From positions 51,677-115,676 of the forward strand of contig JARGFZ010000006.1 of NCBI GenBank assembly GCA_029210965.1: 64,000 bases of DNA, written 5' to 3'. The notes beneath the pieces are model-generated. The model did not search any database and was not told the DNA's origin. It saw nothing but the letters and a program-made list of their open reading frames with translations. Source of the DNA: a bacterium. GTDB taxonomy: Bacteria; BMS3Abin14. Made by a program: the position numbers and the translations under genes. Below are positions 36,920 to 48,303 of the stretch, piece after piece (the stretch's first letter is position 1; every line of letters begins with the position of its first letter).

Positions 36920-37861
36920 ATGAACAGCCGCATCAAGTTGTTTACCGGCAACGCTAATCCCAAACTGGCCAAACGGATCTGCAATCACCTGGATGAACCC
37001 CTGGGCAACGCTGTCGTAAGGGAGTTCTCTGACGAAGAGATAATGGTGGAGATCTCTGAGAATATCCGGGGCGCCGATACCTTTGTGATCCAGTCCACCT
37101 GCCGGCCGGGGAATACCAACCTCATGGAGCTCCTTATCCTCATCGATGCCTTGAAAAGGGCGTCGGCCTGGCGGATAACAGCTATAATCCCCTACTTCGG
37201 CTACGCCAGGCAGGACAGGAAGGTCGCTCCCAGGGCCCCTATTACAGCAAAACTCGTGGCCGACCTCATCACAGTCGCGGGAGCTTCCAGGGTACTGACC
37301 ATGGATCTTCACGCGGGCCAGATCCAGGGCTTCTTCGATATTCCGGTGGATCACCTGTATTCGGCGCCGGTTCTGTTGTCCTACCTGACCAAACTGCATC
37401 TGGGAGAGGTCGTGGTCGTATCACCCGATGCGGGGGGCGTGGAAAGGGCAAGGGCCTTTGCAAAAAGGCTGGGCGTGGGCCTTGCGATCATCGACAAACG
37501 CCGGACTGGCCCCAACGTCAGCCAGGTGATGAACATCATCGGCGATGTGGAAGGCAAAGCGGCTATCGTGGTCGACGACATGATCGACACGGGCGGTACA
37601 CTGACTCAGGGACTGGAATCGCTTAAAGCGGCTGGCGCAGGACCCATATACGCCTGTGCTGCACACCCGGTATTCTCCGGCCCCGCGATCCAGCGCCTTG
37701 CCGACTCACCAGCTGAAAAGATCATCGTAACGGACACAATCCCCCTTAGTGAAGAAGCCTTAAAATGCGAAAAAATAGTCCAGCTTAGTGTGGATGAACT
37801 TCTTGCGGAAGCGATCCGCAGGATCCACAATAACGAATCCGTCAGTTCGCTGTTTGTCTGA
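36920..37861 (+). CDS. prs: Ribose-phosphate pyrophosphokinase
   Basis: Makes PRPP from ribose 5-phosphate and ATP. 313 residues from the ATG at 36920 ([20 protein letters not shown]); the open frame upstream overlaps tRNA-Gln and is rejected. Motifs: [10 protein letters not shown], the flexible-loop region [10 protein letters not shown], the metal/ribose motif [11 protein letters not shown] and the PRPP loop [17 protein letters not shown]. Class I length. rplY follows 31 bases later. Confidence 0.97.
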   Translation: MNSRIKLFTGNANPKLAKRICNHLDEPLGNAVVREFSDEEIMVEISENIRGADTFVIQSTCRPGNTNLMELLILIDALKRASAWRITAIIPYFGYARQDRKVAPRAPITAKLVADLITVAGASRVLTMDLHAGQIQGFFDIPVDHLYSAPVLLSYLTKLHLGEVVVVSPDAGGVERARAFAKRLGVGLAIIDKRRTGPNVSQVMNIIGDVEGKAAIVVDDMIDTGGTLTQGLESLKAAGAGPIYACAAHPVFSGPAIQRLADSPAEKIIVTDTIPLSEEALKCEKIVQLSVDELLAEAIRRIHNNESVSSLFV

Positions 37862-37892
37862 CGAGACGTCATAAAAAGGAGGAAACACCAGA

Positions 37893-38567
37893 ATGTCAAC
37901 AAACAAAATCACAGCTGAGGTGAGAGAGACCACCGGCAAAGGCGTGGCACGAAAGCTGCGCGCGGCCGGCAGGATCCCTGCTGTCCTTTATGGGCAGGGC
38001 CATGATGGAGTCTCCCTTACCCTTGACAGTTACGAGCTCAATCAGCTCCTGACCACTTCCGGAGCCAAAACCAGTGTTCTTGAGCTGGAGGTCAAGGATG
38101 GGGGTAAAGGCCCCAGAAGGAACGTTCTGATAAAAGAGGTGCAGAAGCACCCTTACAAGGACATCATTCTTCACATGGATCTCCTTGAGATCGCCATGGA
38201 CGAGGAAATCTCGGTCATGGTACCCATTGAGATCGTGGGCACGGCCAAAGGTGTCAGGCTGGATGGCGGTATCCTGGAGATGAAGAGACGTGAACTGGAG
38301 ATCGTGTGTCTGCCGCACATCATTCCGGATTCCCTCACTATCGATGTCACCGATCTTGAGATCGGGGACAACATCCATGTCGAGGACGTGAAAGTTCCGG
38401 TGGGCGTCACCATCCCCCACGACACCAACTTCACCATCCTGACCCTCGTAGCCCCGGCCGTCGAGGTTGAGGAGGAAGAGGAACTGGTGGAAGGTGAAGA
38501 AGTTGAGGAAGGGGAAGGCGAACCCGGAGAGAAAGAATCCGATACCGGGGAGGACGAGGAGGAGTAA
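37893..38567 (+). CDS. rplY: Ribosomal protein L25 (CTC form) with acidic tail
   Basis: 224 residues. L25 domain (TTGKGVARKLRAAGRIPAVLYGQG), then the CTC/TL5 beta domain (HMDLLEIAMDEEISVMVPIEIVGTAKGVRLDGG), binding 5S rRNA in the large subunit. The last ~30 residues are almost pure acid (EVEEEEELVEGEEVEEGEG). AAAAGGAGG precedes the ATG. The usual partner pth follows. Acidic tails are known on L25/CTC proteins, but here L3, L9 and SpoVG have them too. Confidence 0.95.
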   Translation: MSTNKITAEVRETTGKGVARKLRAAGRIPAVLYGQGHDGVSLTLDSYELNQLLTTSGAKTSVLELEVKDGGKGPRRNVLIKEVQKHPYKDIILHMDLLEIAMDEEISVMVPIEIVGTAKGVRLDGGILEMKRRELEIVCLPHIIPDSLTIDVTDLEIGDNIHVEDVKVPVGVTIPHDTNFTILTLVAPAVEVEEEEELVEGEEVEEGEGEPGEKESDTGEDEEE

Positions 38568-38584
38568 ACCTCCTGGCAGCCTTG

Positions 38585-39162
38585 ATGTGGTTGATCGCGG
38601 GACTGGGGAACCCTGGCTCCGATTATATAGACACCCGACACAACCTGGGTTTCATGGTGGTCGATGCCCTGGCTGCTCGTTGGAAGATCCCTTTTAGCGA
38701 GACTGGTAAGTACCTTCTCCTTGGAAGAGGAAGGAGACGGGGCGGGAACATCTTACTTGCCAAGCCTCTCGCTTACATGAACAGGAGCGGCGAGGTCATC
38801 GGCCCCCTCGCCGCAAGGGAAAAGGTAGAGATCTCCCGGATGCTCATCATCGTGGATGACCTGGACCTTCCGCTGGGAACGGTTCGGTTCCGTCCTCGAG
38901 GTGGAACTGCCGGCCACAGGGGCATGGAATCCATCGTGGAGCACCTCGGTCACGAGAACTTTGCCAGGATCAGGCTTGGCATCGGACGACCTGAAGAAAA
39001 GAACATGGCTGAGAGCGATTACGTTCTCAAGCCTTTTGAGCAAGATGAACTGCCGGTGGTCAAGAAGGTTGTCGACGAGACCGCGCGACTCGCAGAGAGA
39101 GTGGTTTTTGAGGGGGTCACCGATCCCGTAACGCTGGTAATTAAAGAAAACAAGGAGGGAAT

Positions 39163-39166
<4 letters not shown>
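38585..39166 (+). CDS. pth: Peptidyl-tRNA hydrolase
   Basis: 193 residues. Recycles peptidyl-tRNA released from ribosomes. Motifs: [21 protein letters not shown] with the catalytic His, [39 protein letters not shown]. The ATG at 38585 is preferred to the TTG just before it. Its stop overlaps the start of hppA by four bases, an unusual coupling of translation quality control to an ion pump. Confidence 0.96.
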
Positions 39167-41170
<2,004 letters not shown>

Positions 41171-41172
<2 letters not shown>

Positions 41173-41236
41173 AAAACAGGGACTAAAAGTATAATTAAAG
41201 CAGGGGCTGACCTTATGGTTGGTCCCTGTTTTTTAT
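41171..41236 (+). terminator. Terminator after hppA
   Basis: A perfect 13-bp stem, AAAAAACAGGGAC (41171-41183) with GTCCCTGTTTTTT (41222-41234), has a 38-base loop that can add inner pairs (GGGCTGACC / GGTTGGTCC). The 3' arm ends in a T-run. The left arm begins inside the hppA stop codon. Confidence 0.75.
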
Positions 41237-41700
41237 TTGAGCACGCAGCACGCAGGAGGGAAGGCAGGGCGGAGGGCGAAGAGAGGAAGGAGGAAGGAGG
41301 AAGGAGGAAGGAGGAAGGTACAGTCCAACGTTCAAGGTCCAATGTCCAACAATGTCATTGCGAGGAGCGACGAGATGGACGAGAGCGACGCGGTAATCTC
41401 GAAAGTATTTATAACTTCTTTACAGCAGTTTTCATCTTACTAATCCCATCCTTCCCTAAGGCTCCTAAAACCAGGTAGTGTCAGAGCAGAAAATATAGCA
41501 TTCCCCTACTCTGCGTCAGTCTACCATAACCCCATGTTTGAGTTCTGACCGAAAAATGCATTGCTGGTTAGCTTTTTCTAGACACCAGACACCAGATACT
41601 AGACACTGTTTTTAAAAGTTGACACCATCCGCCTTCGCTAACGGCTGTCGATCAGCTACGGCGGACAAGGACACCAGACTCCAGTTTGCGAGGACGTAGC
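41237..41700. repeat. Repeat-rich spacer after hppA
   Basis: In order: GCACGCAGCACGCAGGAGGG; five near-copies of GGAAGGA (41284-41318); GTTCAAGGTCCAATGTCCAAC; the dispersed repeat GTCATTGCGAGGAGC ... GACGCGGTAATCTCG (41354-41401); the 7-nt word GACACCAGACACCAGATAC (41581-41600); and a palindromic CCGCCTTCGCTAAC ... GCTACGGCGG (41630-41666). No gene is supported between 41237 and 41690. Confidence 0.75.
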
Positions 41701-41895
41701 ATGACGCAAAGGCCCGACACCAGACACTCCGAAGCCGGGCCTACTGTCCGGCTTCGGAAGCCCCACCCCTGCGGCAGCAATGAATTCACCGTCATCCGGG
41801 AAAGTGTGGTGGTCACTCTGAAGTGCAACACCTGCGGGTCGTTTGTGAGGATGCCGAAAGACAAGTTCGTTAAAGCAGTGAAGTGTGAACCGTGA
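41701..41895 (+). CDS. DUF951-type zinc-ribbon protein with repeat-derived ends
   Basis: 64 residues. The second half is a clear DUF951 domain: RLRKPHPCGSNEFTVIRE, then LKCNTCGSFVRMPKDKFVKAVK, with three cysteines and a His that could bind zinc. The family usually begins about three residues before the KPHPCG motif. Here the first ~15 codons (MTQRPDTRHSEAGPTV) are spelled by the GACACCAG spacer word and a 10-bp inverted copy of the domain start (41729-41738 with 41748-41757), and the last codons (KCEP, stop) by GTGAAGTGTGAACCGTGA, another word. GAGGACG precedes the ATG. Function unknown. Confidence 0.75.
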   Translation: MTQRPDTRHSEAGPTVRLRKPHPCGSNEFTVIRESVVVTLKCNTCGSFVRMPKDKFVKAVKCEP

Positions 41896-41972
41896 ATAGT
41901 CAAGGATGTCCATCCATGATTCATCGCTCACTACAAGAGTTAACAGTTCACCTTTCACAGTTCACTGTTCAC
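41883..41972. repeat. Inverted word pair after the DUF951 gene
   Basis: GTGTGAACCGTGAATAGTC (41883-41901) is answered by TTCACCTTTCACAGTTCACT and GTTCACC (41947-41972). Confidence 0.65.
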
Positions 41973-41973
41973 C

Positions 41974-42100
41974 TATAACGACCCCTGCCTTTTGCAACTC
42001 CGGCCATCTTCCTGTCCATCTTCTGTCATCTTCTTGCCATGCACCCTGAATTATGCTACACAAACTCTTCCACATTCGTACCCCTCCAGGGGTCGTTATA
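41974..42100 (+). promoter_or_regulatory. Long-range inverted repeat in rpsF leader
   Basis: A perfect 13-bp inverted pair, TATAACGACCCCT (41974-41986) and AGGGGTCGTTATA (42088-42100), encloses 101 bases that include CATCTTCCTGTCCATCTTCTG words. A second small hairpin, GGGCTGTAGCCC (42141-42152), lies just before the ribosome-binding site and is followed by CCGAAAGGAG, which resembles part of the S6:S18 autoregulatory leader. Both readings are tentative. Confidence 0.4.
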
Positions 42101-42167
42101 AACTCCTTGCTCCCGTCTGCCGGACCTTCCCGCCGAACGGGGGCTGTAGCCCGAAAGGAGAACACAT

Positions 42168-42521
42168 TTGAAAGGCTACGAGTCTATTTGTATTCTGCAC
42201 CCTGACCTCACTGAAGATGAGGTCAAGGGGACCATCGAGCGTTACTCCGAGCTCATCGCCGTCAACGGCGGCGAGGTGATCAAGTCCGAGCATTGGGGTC
42301 AGCGCAAACTCGCCTATGCGGTCCAGGGCCACCCAAGAGGCCACTACATCTATCTCCTCTATACCGGAGGCCCGGAAACGATCTCGGAACTGGAGAGAAA
42401 CCTCCGGATCCTCGATCAGAATATCCGGTACATGACGGTGAAGGTAGATGACGTAGAGGAGACCGCCAAGGCCAAACCTCAGCTTCTTGAAGATCCGACC
42501 CTTTCAGTCCAGGAAGGCTAA
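42168..42521 (+). CDS. rpsF: Ribosomal protein S6
   Basis: 117 residues. [19 protein letters not shown] and [23 protein letters not shown] are typical S6. It starts with TTG at 42168, with AAAGGAG eight bases before; no ATG is available in frame near the conserved N-terminus. S6 pairs with S18 on the small-subunit platform, and the operon is the standard rpsF-ssb-rpsR-rplI. The stop is one base before the ssb start. Confidence 0.95.
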   Translation: MKGYESICILHPDLTEDEVKGTIERYSELIAVNGGEVIKSEHWGQRKLAYAVQGHPRGHYIYLLYTGGPETISELERNLRILDQNIRYMTVKVDDVEETAKAKPQLLEDPTLSVQEG

Positions 42522-42522
42522 C

Positions 42523-42930
42523 ATGGCTAACTACAACAGAGTTATACTGATGGGGAACCTCACGCGGGACCCTGAACTGCGCTACACACCCAACGGCAGC
42601 GCTGTAGCGAGTTTCAGCATTGCTGTTAACAGGCGGTACAAGGTCGACAACGAGAAACGGGAGGAGACGAGCTTTTTCGACATCGTTTTCTTCGGTAAGC
42701 CTGCTGAAATTATCGCCGAGTACATGAAGAAAGGGCGCCCACTTCTCGTTGAAGGTCGGCTTCAGCAGCGGCGCTGGGAAACTGACGAAGGACAAAAACG
42801 CAGCAAGGTGGAGGTCGTCGGGGAGAACTTCCAGTTTATGGGGGGACGAGATCAGGATAACGCTCGGCCCGCCGCCTCAGAAGGAACAGACGATCCGCCT
42901 GAGTTCGACGATTCAGATATCCCATTCTAA
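42523..42930 (+). CDS. ssb: Single-stranded DNA-binding protein
   Basis: 135 residues from the ATG at 42523 ([25 protein letters not shown]), preceded by AGGAAGG. OB fold with the usual aromatic positions (FFDIVFFGK) and the conserved acidic tip [10 protein letters not shown] that binds partner proteins. Placed between rpsF and rpsR as in many bacteria, so replication and ribosome genes are co-expressed. Confidence 0.96.
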   Translation: MANYNRVILMGNLTRDPELRYTPNGSAVASFSIAVNRRYKVDNEKREETSFFDIVFFGKPAEIIAEYMKKGRPLLVEGRLQQRRWETDEGQKRSKVEVVGENFQFMGGRDQDNARPAASEGTDDPPEFDDSDIPF

Positions 42931-42987
42931 CATGAACCCTGCCGGATCCGGGATGCGGCAGGTCGATCAAAGGACAGGACGTAAAAA

Positions 42988-43215
42988 ATGAAAAGGAGAT
43001 TCAGCAGGAGACGAAAGGTCTGTCACTTCTGTGTCGATAAAGTAACAGACATTGACTACAAGAACGTCAGAAGTCTGAAACGGTATATCACTGAAAGAGG
43101 CAAGATCCTGCCCAGCAGGATCTCGGGTAACTGTGCCAAGCACCAAAGAAAGCTTACGGCAGCTATTAAAAAGTCCCGAAATATCGCACTGTTACCTTTT
43201 GCTATCGAACGGTAA
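42988..43215 (+). CDS. rpsR: Ribosomal protein S18
   Basis: 75 residues. [13 protein letters not shown] has two cysteines and [12 protein letters not shown] another, a zinc-type (C+) S18. The core ([24 protein letters not shown]) is standard. Partner of S6. Confidence 0.95.
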   Translation: MKRRFSRRRKVCHFCVDKVTDIDYKNVRSLKRYITERGKILPSRISGNCAKHQRKLTAAIKKSRNIALLPFAIER

Positions 43216-43230
43216 CGGGGCAATACGGTG

Positions 43231-44193
43231 ATGGAGGAAGGTCGGGGAAAGGATGCTGGCCTCTGGCTGCGTCTCTTGGGGTTCGCCCTCATCCCTTTGG
43301 CAATCCAGGCTTATCAGCCCATTATCGGAGGCTCCCTCGGGATTCTGACTCCCCTTCCTTTGGGCTACGGGATGGCGAGGCGAGGCTACCTGGAGGGAGC
43401 AGCCGCGGTGGCATTCATAGCCCTCGTCACTTCCTTTGTGATCGGCACGGGGCAAGGGCTATACTTTATCCTTGAAACGCTGCCCCTGGCCGTTGGTATC
43501 GGATTGGTTGCCAGATCCAGAACTCCCCTTTACCGGCCGGTTGTTTTGACCATGGTGGCCGTAGCTTTAACGGTCCTGGTTGCGGTCAGTGTTTACGGTA
43601 TGATAACAGGTACACCGCCCGCCCAGCTCTACCAGGAAACGGTCCAGCAGATGGGCCTTTTAATGGACAACGCCGCTCAAACAAAGGGGTTAGACCCCGA
43701 GCAGCAGCAGCAGATGTACTGGATCGCGAGTCTGCTGCAGCGGCTTATCGTGGGAATATGGCTGTCCACGCTGACCTTGCTGATCATATTTTACGCCCTG
43801 CTTGTCAGGGGTTGGCTATTGGCTGCAAAGGCCCTGGAGAGCGACAAGCTGGCAATGCTGACCGAATGGAGTATGCCCTTCCCCTTCGTATGGGGTTTCG
43901 TGGCACTGGCATCCACAGTCGTCCTCACCGATGGCCTTGTAAGAGATGTAGCATTGAACGGTCTCATCCCTCTCGGAGCTTTTTACGGGATCCAGGGGAT
44001 TGTAATAACCGGTCATCTGTTCACCAGGTGGGCACTGCCACCCTTTTTCAGGCTCATGATCCTGGCCTTCGGAATCATATCGGTACCGCTTGCGACTATG
44101 ATCGTGGTGTCCCTGGGAGGGCTTTTCGATACCTGGATAGATTTCAGACGGCGTTGGCCCCTTGAGATAGCACCATCGCCGCCTTCGACTTAA
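43231..44193 (+). CDS. DUF2232 (YybS-like) membrane protein
   Basis: 320 residues with about eight membrane helices (for example LLGFALIPLAIQAYQPIIGG, AAAVAFIALVTSFVIG, VVLTMVAVALTVLVAVSVYGM). DUF2232 proteins are commonly found between rpsR and rplI in this operon, and function is unknown. A GTG at 43228 immediately precedes the ATG at 43231; either could be used. It lies 15 bases before rplI. Confidence 0.85.
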   Translation: MEEGRGKDAGLWLRLLGFALIPLAIQAYQPIIGGSLGILTPLPLGYGMARRGYLEGAAAVAFIALVTSFVIGTGQGLYFILETLPLAVGIGLVARSRTPLYRPVVLTMVAVALTVLVAVSVYGMITGTPPAQLYQETVQQMGLLMDNAAQTKGLDPEQQQQMYWIASLLQRLIVGIWLSTLTLLIIFYALLVRGWLLAAKALESDKLAMLTEWSMPFPFVWGFVALASTVVLTDGLVRDVALNGLIPLGAFYGIQGIVITGHLFTRWALPPFFRLMILAFGIISVPLATMIVVSLGGLFDTWIDFRRRWPLEIAPSPPST

Positions 44194-44208
44194 AAAAGGA
44201 GCAAGACG

Positions 44209-44775
44209 ATGAAAGTAATATTGTTAGAAGACATTGAGGCCCTGGGAAAAATGGGCGACACTGTCATGGTAAAAGATGGATATGCCAGAAACTATCTGAT
44301 TCCCCGTAAGCTGGCGCTGCTGGCCACGGCCAGGAACCTCAAGGCCCAGGACCACCAGATCAGGGACATGGAGCGCCGAAAAGCCAAGATCACCGGCGAC
44401 GCCCAGAGCCTTGCCGATAAGATCACCGGTGTGTCAGTGAGCTTTACCCGCAAGACCGGGGAAAAGGGCCGCCTCTTCGGATCGGTCACCAATATGGACA
44501 TCGCCGAGGCCCTCAAGGAAAAGGGGCTGGACATCAACCGTAAGAACATTATTCTCCCTGAACCGATCAAGAGCCTCGGAGAGTTCGATATTGAGATCAA
44601 GCTGCACCACGATGTCATCCCCGTGGTCAAGATCACGGTTTTGCCCGAAGATGGCGAGATTCCCGAAGGAGCCATGGAGGAAGCACCCGGACAAGAGGCT
44701 GCTCCCGAGTCTCCTGAGGCAGTGGAAAAAGAGGAAGTTACCGAGGACCCGGCGGTAGAAAAGGGGTCGTTCTAG
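44209..44775 (+). CDS. rplI: Ribosomal protein L9 with acidic tail
   Basis: 188 residues against a usual ~150. L9 N-domain: MKVILLEDIEALGKMGDTVMVKDGYARNYLIP; long helix; C-domain with GRLFGSVTNMDIAEALKEKG and KLHHDVIPVVKITV. The last ~40 residues are an added Glu/Pro-rich tail (EEAPGQEAAPESPEAVEKEE). The stop TAG is embedded in the spacer word TAGTAATAG. Confidence 0.95.
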   Translation: MKVILLEDIEALGKMGDTVMVKDGYARNYLIPRKLALLATARNLKAQDHQIRDMERRKAKITGDAQSLADKITGVSVSFTRKTGEKGRLFGSVTNMDIAEALKEKGLDINRKNIILPEPIKSLGEFDIEIKLHHDVIPVVKITVLPEDGEIPEGAMEEAPGQEAAPESPEAVEKEEVTEDPAVEKGSF

Positions 44776-44858
44776 TAATAGTAGGGGTAATAGTAATAGT
44801 AGTAGAAGCAAGGGCAGGTTTAATCTCTATTACCATTACCATTATTATTCCTATCACT
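44773..44858. repeat. Inverted word pair between rplI and dnaB
   Basis: TAGTAATAGTAGGGGTAATA (44773-44792) and TAGTAATAGTAG lie after the rplI stop; CTATTACCATTACCATTATT (44827-44846) lies before dnaB. They can pair into an A/T-rich imperfect hairpin, 10-20 bases from each gene. Confidence 0.7.
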
Positions 44859-44865
44859 AAAATTT

Positions 44866-46209
44866 ATGGCTAATTCCGGCACCGACATCAGAAAGGTTCC
44901 TCCGCAGAATCTCGAGGCAGAAAGAGCCGTCCTCGGGGCCATCCTGATGGATAATGAGAGCATTTATGCTGTCATGGAGATCCTCGATTCATCTGCCTTC
45001 TACCAGCCATCCCATCGCCTCATATTCAGCACCATGCTGGAACTGAGCGAACGGGGCGACCCCATAGACATCGTAACTCTTGCTGAACGTTTGCGCTCTG
45101 GGGGAGGCCTCGATAAAGCCGGGGGCCCAGACTACATACCCACTCTGGCTGACGAGGTGCCAACCGCGGCCGGCGTGGTCAACTATGCCACCATAGTCAG
45201 GGAAAAGGCGACCCTTAGAAGTCTCATCGAAGCATCAACCGAGATCGTGCACAATTGTTTCGAAACTCCGGGAGAGGTAGATCAGGTCCTGGATGACGCT
45301 GAACGCCGTATCTTTGCCATCTCTGAGGAACGTATCCGTTCCGGTTTCCTTTCCATGAAGGAGATCGTCAAAAGCAGCTTCAAGACCATCGAATTACTGT
45401 ACGAGAAGAAGGAACATATAACCGGTGTCCCCTCCGGCTTCGCCGATATCGATGATCTCACCTCGGGTTTCCAACCTTCTGATCTCATTATCATCGCCGG
45501 GCGCCCGTCCATGGGTAAAACGGCCTTCTGCCTCAGTATTGCCCAGTATGCGTCTATGCACAAAGAGAAGACTGTGGCCGTTTTCAGCCTCGAAATGGCC
45601 AAGGAACAGTTGGTTATGAGGATGCTGTGTTCCGAAGCCCGCATCGATGCCCACCGGCTTCGAAGCGGTTTCCTCGGACAGACGGACTGGCCCAAACTGA
45701 GCACCGCAGCCGGAAGGCTGGCCGATGCCGCTATCTATATCGATGACACCCCGGCCATTAATTCCATGGAGATGAGGGCCAAAACGAGACGCCTTAAGGC
45801 CGAAAAAGGCCTGGACCTGGTGATCGTGGACTATCTTCAGCTCATGTCTGGTCGCCGCAGCGACAGTCGGGAGCAGGAGATCTCAGAGATCAGTCGTTCC
45901 CTCAAGGCTCTGGCAAAGGAGCTCGGGATCCCGGTCCTGGCGCTTTCTCAGCTCAACCGCGGTGTGGAAAGCCGTGTGGATAAAAGACCCATCCTTGCCG
46001 ACCTCCGGGAATCCGGAGCTATCGAACAGGACGCCGACGTGATCATGTTCATCTACAGGGACGAGGTCTACAACAAAGACACCATGGATAAAGGGATCGC
46101 CGAGGTCATTATTGGAAAGCAGCGTAACGGCCCGGTAGGAACAAAAAAACTGACCTGGCTTGACAAATATACACGATTCGAAGACCTCACAACCCGGGAT
46201 CAGTACTGA
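44866..46209 (+). CDS. dnaB: Replicative DNA helicase DnaB
   Basis: 447 residues. The N-terminal scaffold (PQNLEAERAVLGAILMDNES) and RecA-like helicase follow: Walker A AGRPSMGKTAF, Walker B DLVIVDYLQLMSG, DnaB motif SREQEISEISRSLKALAKEL, and arginine-finger region SGAIEQDADVIMF. Hexameric ring helicase for the replication fork, loaded by DnaC or DnaI-type proteins. No intein. Its stop overlaps the start of alr by one base. Confidence 0.97.
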   Translation: MANSGTDIRKVPPQNLEAERAVLGAILMDNESIYAVMEILDSSAFYQPSHRLIFSTMLELSERGDPIDIVTLAERLRSGGGLDKAGGPDYIPTLADEVPTAAGVVNYATIVREKATLRSLIEASTEIVHNCFETPGEVDQVLDDAERRIFAISEERIRSGFLSMKEIVKSSFKTIELLYEKKEHITGVPSGFADIDDLTSGFQPSDLIIIAGRPSMGKTAFCLSIAQYASMHKEKTVAVFSLEMAKEQLVMRMLCSEARIDAHRLRSGFLGQTDWPKLSTAAGRLADAAIYIDDTPAINSMEMRAKTRRLKAEKGLDLVIVDYLQLMSGRRSDSREQEISEISRSLKALAKELGIPVLALSQLNRGVESRVDKRPILADLRESGAIEQDADVIMFIYRDEVYNKDTMDKGIAEVIIGKQRNGPVGTKKLTWLDKYTRFEDLTTRDQY

Positions 46210-47345
46210 TGCCGGGCAGGGACACCGATAGAGGTACCTGCTGGATCGACATCGATCTGGCTGCCTTAAGATCCAATTTCCACATCGCCGAAAAGCACCT
46301 GGAAGGAAACCCACCCATCCTGGCGGTGGTAAAGGCCAACGCCTATGGGCACGGGGCCGTCCCGGTAAGCAGAGCCCTTCTCGAGGAGGGGGCCTCTATC
46401 CTGGGGGTGGCCACGGTGGATGAAGCCCGCGAACTTCGCGAGGGCGGGATCCGGGGCAGGATCCTTATCCTGGGCAGAATGGTGCAAGCTGACATCCAGG
46501 CAGCCCTGAGATGGCACACCGAGATCACCCTCCAGCATCCTGAAATGGCCCGCTGGGTTTCAGAAACGGCTACCAGCAAGGGAGTCACCGTACCGGTGCA
46601 CCTGAAGGTGGACACCGGCATGACACGGCTGGGGTTTTATTGGGAAACGGCCTACGAGGAGATTTTGAAGGTCCTGGAACTTCCGGGCCTCGACCTTTGC
46701 TGTGTCTTCACTCACTTTGCCAACGCCGACCTGGGAGACAGGGAGTTTACTCAAAAACAGATCCTCAGGTTCGAGGAACTGCAGGCCAAGCTGGAAAATA
46801 CTGGCCTTAAGGTCTGTCATCATATCTCCAACTCAGCCGCCATCCTCACCGGGCAGACCCCTGAAGGGTGCGGAGCCCGTCCCGGGATCATGCTCTACGG
46901 AGCATCTCCCTCCGCCAATATCCCCAGCGAAAAACTCCGGCCCGTCCTTTCGTGGAAGTGCAGGGTCCTTCAGATCAAGAAGGTCCCCGAAGGCACCGGG
47001 ATCAGCTACGGACACGATTTCATCACCACCCGCCCCAGCCGCATCGCCACGATCTCCGTTGGCTACGCCGATGGTTACCTGCGGTGCCTGACCAACAGGG
47101 GGCAGGTTCTCATAAGTGGCAAGCGCGCCCCGGTAGTGGGGCGTGTAACCATGGATATGACCATGGTGGATGTGACTGACCTGTCGGAGGAAATAAGCGC
47201 CGGTGACGAAGTTGTCGTCCTCGGCTCCCAGGGTGAAGATAACATTTCAGCCGAGGAGGTGGCTGCCTGGGCTGATACGATCAATTACGAGATCTTCTGC
47301 GCACTTTCTCACCGGGTTCCCCGGTATTATCTGGATGGACGATAG
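46209..47345 (+). CDS. alr: Alanine racemase
   Basis: 378 residues. PLP-lysine in LAVVKANAYGHG, catalytic Tyr in ISVGYADGYLR, and VDTGMTRLGF and CYVFTHFANAD-like motifs. It makes D-alanine for peptidoglycan. The ATG overlaps the dnaB stop. The final codons LDGR and stop sit in a perfect 10-bp hairpin with the sequence just past the stop (47331-47340 with 47350-47359). Confidence 0.95.
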   Translation: MPGRDTDRGTCWIDIDLAALRSNFHIAEKHLEGNPPILAVVKANAYGHGAVPVSRALLEEGASILGVATVDEARELREGGIRGRILILGRMVQADIQAALRWHTEITLQHPEMARWVSETATSKGVTVPVHLKVDTGMTRLGFYWETAYEEILKVLELPGLDLCCVFTHFANADLGDREFTQKQILRFEELQAKLENTGLKVCHHISNSAAILTGQTPEGCGARPGIMLYGASPSANIPSEKLRPVLSWKCRVLQIKKVPEGTGISYGHDFITTRPSRIATISVGYADGYLRCLTNRGQVLISGKRAPVVGRVTMDMTMVDVTDLSEEISAGDEVVVLGSQGEDNISAEEVAAWADTINYEIFCALSHRVPRYYLDGR

Positions 47346-47456
47346 AACTGTCCATCCAGGTATCGGGGTATCGGGGAAAGATCATAATAGCTTTGCTGCT
47401 CAGGCGTATCGCCGGCACGCCGATACGCCGATACGCCGACACACCGATACAGTACT
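47331..47456. repeat. alr 3'-end hairpin and 8-nt word pair
   Basis: CTGGATGGAC (47331-47340) is inside alr. Its exact reverse complement GTCCATCCAG (47350-47359) lies just after; the stop TAG is in the nine-base loop. Next comes GTATCGGGGTATCGGGG (47359-47375) and, before mlaE, the opposite-orientation word CGCCGATACGCCGATACGCC (47417-47436) and ACACCGATAC. Confidence 0.8.
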
Positions 47457-47526
47457 CTATCCTTTAATCTCATTTCCATACCCTAGCCTCTGGACTCACC
47501 CCCACTCCCCGTAGTACATTCACCCC

Positions 47527-48303
47527 ATGCGTATGATCTCCGGCCTGAACTGGATCGGCACCGGCACTTTGTCTTATCTCGATGAGGCGGGGACGAGCCT
47601 TCTTCTGCTTATCAAAGTGCTTCGCGCCCTTTTCAAGCGCCCCTTTCCTATCCGACTAACACTGGAGCAAATGGAAGAGGTGGGGGTCCGTTCCCTGCCG
47701 GTAGTCATCATCACAGCGATCTTTACAGGAGCAGTCCTGGCCCTGCAGACTTACAGCGGTTTTAAGCGGTTCGGTGCGGAGGGGCTGGTAGGAACGGTGG
47801 TAGCCCTTTCAATGACGAGAGAACTCGGGCCGGTCCTCGCAAGCATCATGGTGGCCGGTCGGGTGGGTTCATCTATGGCCGCAGAACTGGGGACCATGAG
47901 GGTTACGGAGCAGATCGATGCCTTGATCACCATGGCTACCGACCCGGTCCACTACCTGGTCGTACCCAGGTTCGTGGCTGCCTTCATTATGCTCCCCTTC
48001 CTCGTGGTATTCGCGGACCTTCTGGGCATCATCGGCGGCTATATCGTCGCCGTGAAAGTCCTTGGAACCAGCAGTACCATCTACATCAACAGGACCCTCC
48101 AGTACCTGGAGTTTTCAGACGTATCCGTCGGAATTGTGAAAGCCGCAGTTTTTGGCATGATCATCGCCCTTATCGGGTGCCAGATGGGCTTTTATACCGA
48201 AGGCGGCGCCGAGGGGGTAGGACGAGCGACTACCAAAGCGGTGGTGGGCGCATCCATCCTCATTCTTATCTCCAACTATTTCCTCACCGCATTCCTGTTC
48301 TGA
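47527..48303 (+). CDS. mlaE: MlaE/YrbE-type lipid ABC transporter permease
   Basis: 258 residues, about five to six membrane helices. MlaE motifs: VEEVGVRSLPVVIITAIFTG-like opening, GRVGSSMAAELGTMRVTEQIDAL and GIVKAAVFGMIIALIGCQMGFYT. Inner-membrane permease of phospholipid traffic to or from the outer membrane. The stop overlaps the mlaF start by one base. The only family genes near are mlaF and mlaD; mlaC and mlaB are not next to it. Confidence 0.93.
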   Translation: MRMISGLNWIGTGTLSYLDEAGTSLLLLIKVLRALFKRPFPIRLTLEQMEEVGVRSLPVVIITAIFTGAVLALQTYSGFKRFGAEGLVGTVVALSMTRELGPVLASIMVAGRVGSSMAAELGTMRVTEQIDALITMATDPVHYLVVPRFVAAFIMLPFLVVFADLLGIIGGYIVAVKVLGTSSTIYINRTLQYLEFSDVSVGIVKAAVFGMIIALIGCQMGFYTEGGAEGVGRATTKAVVGASILILISNYFLTAFLF

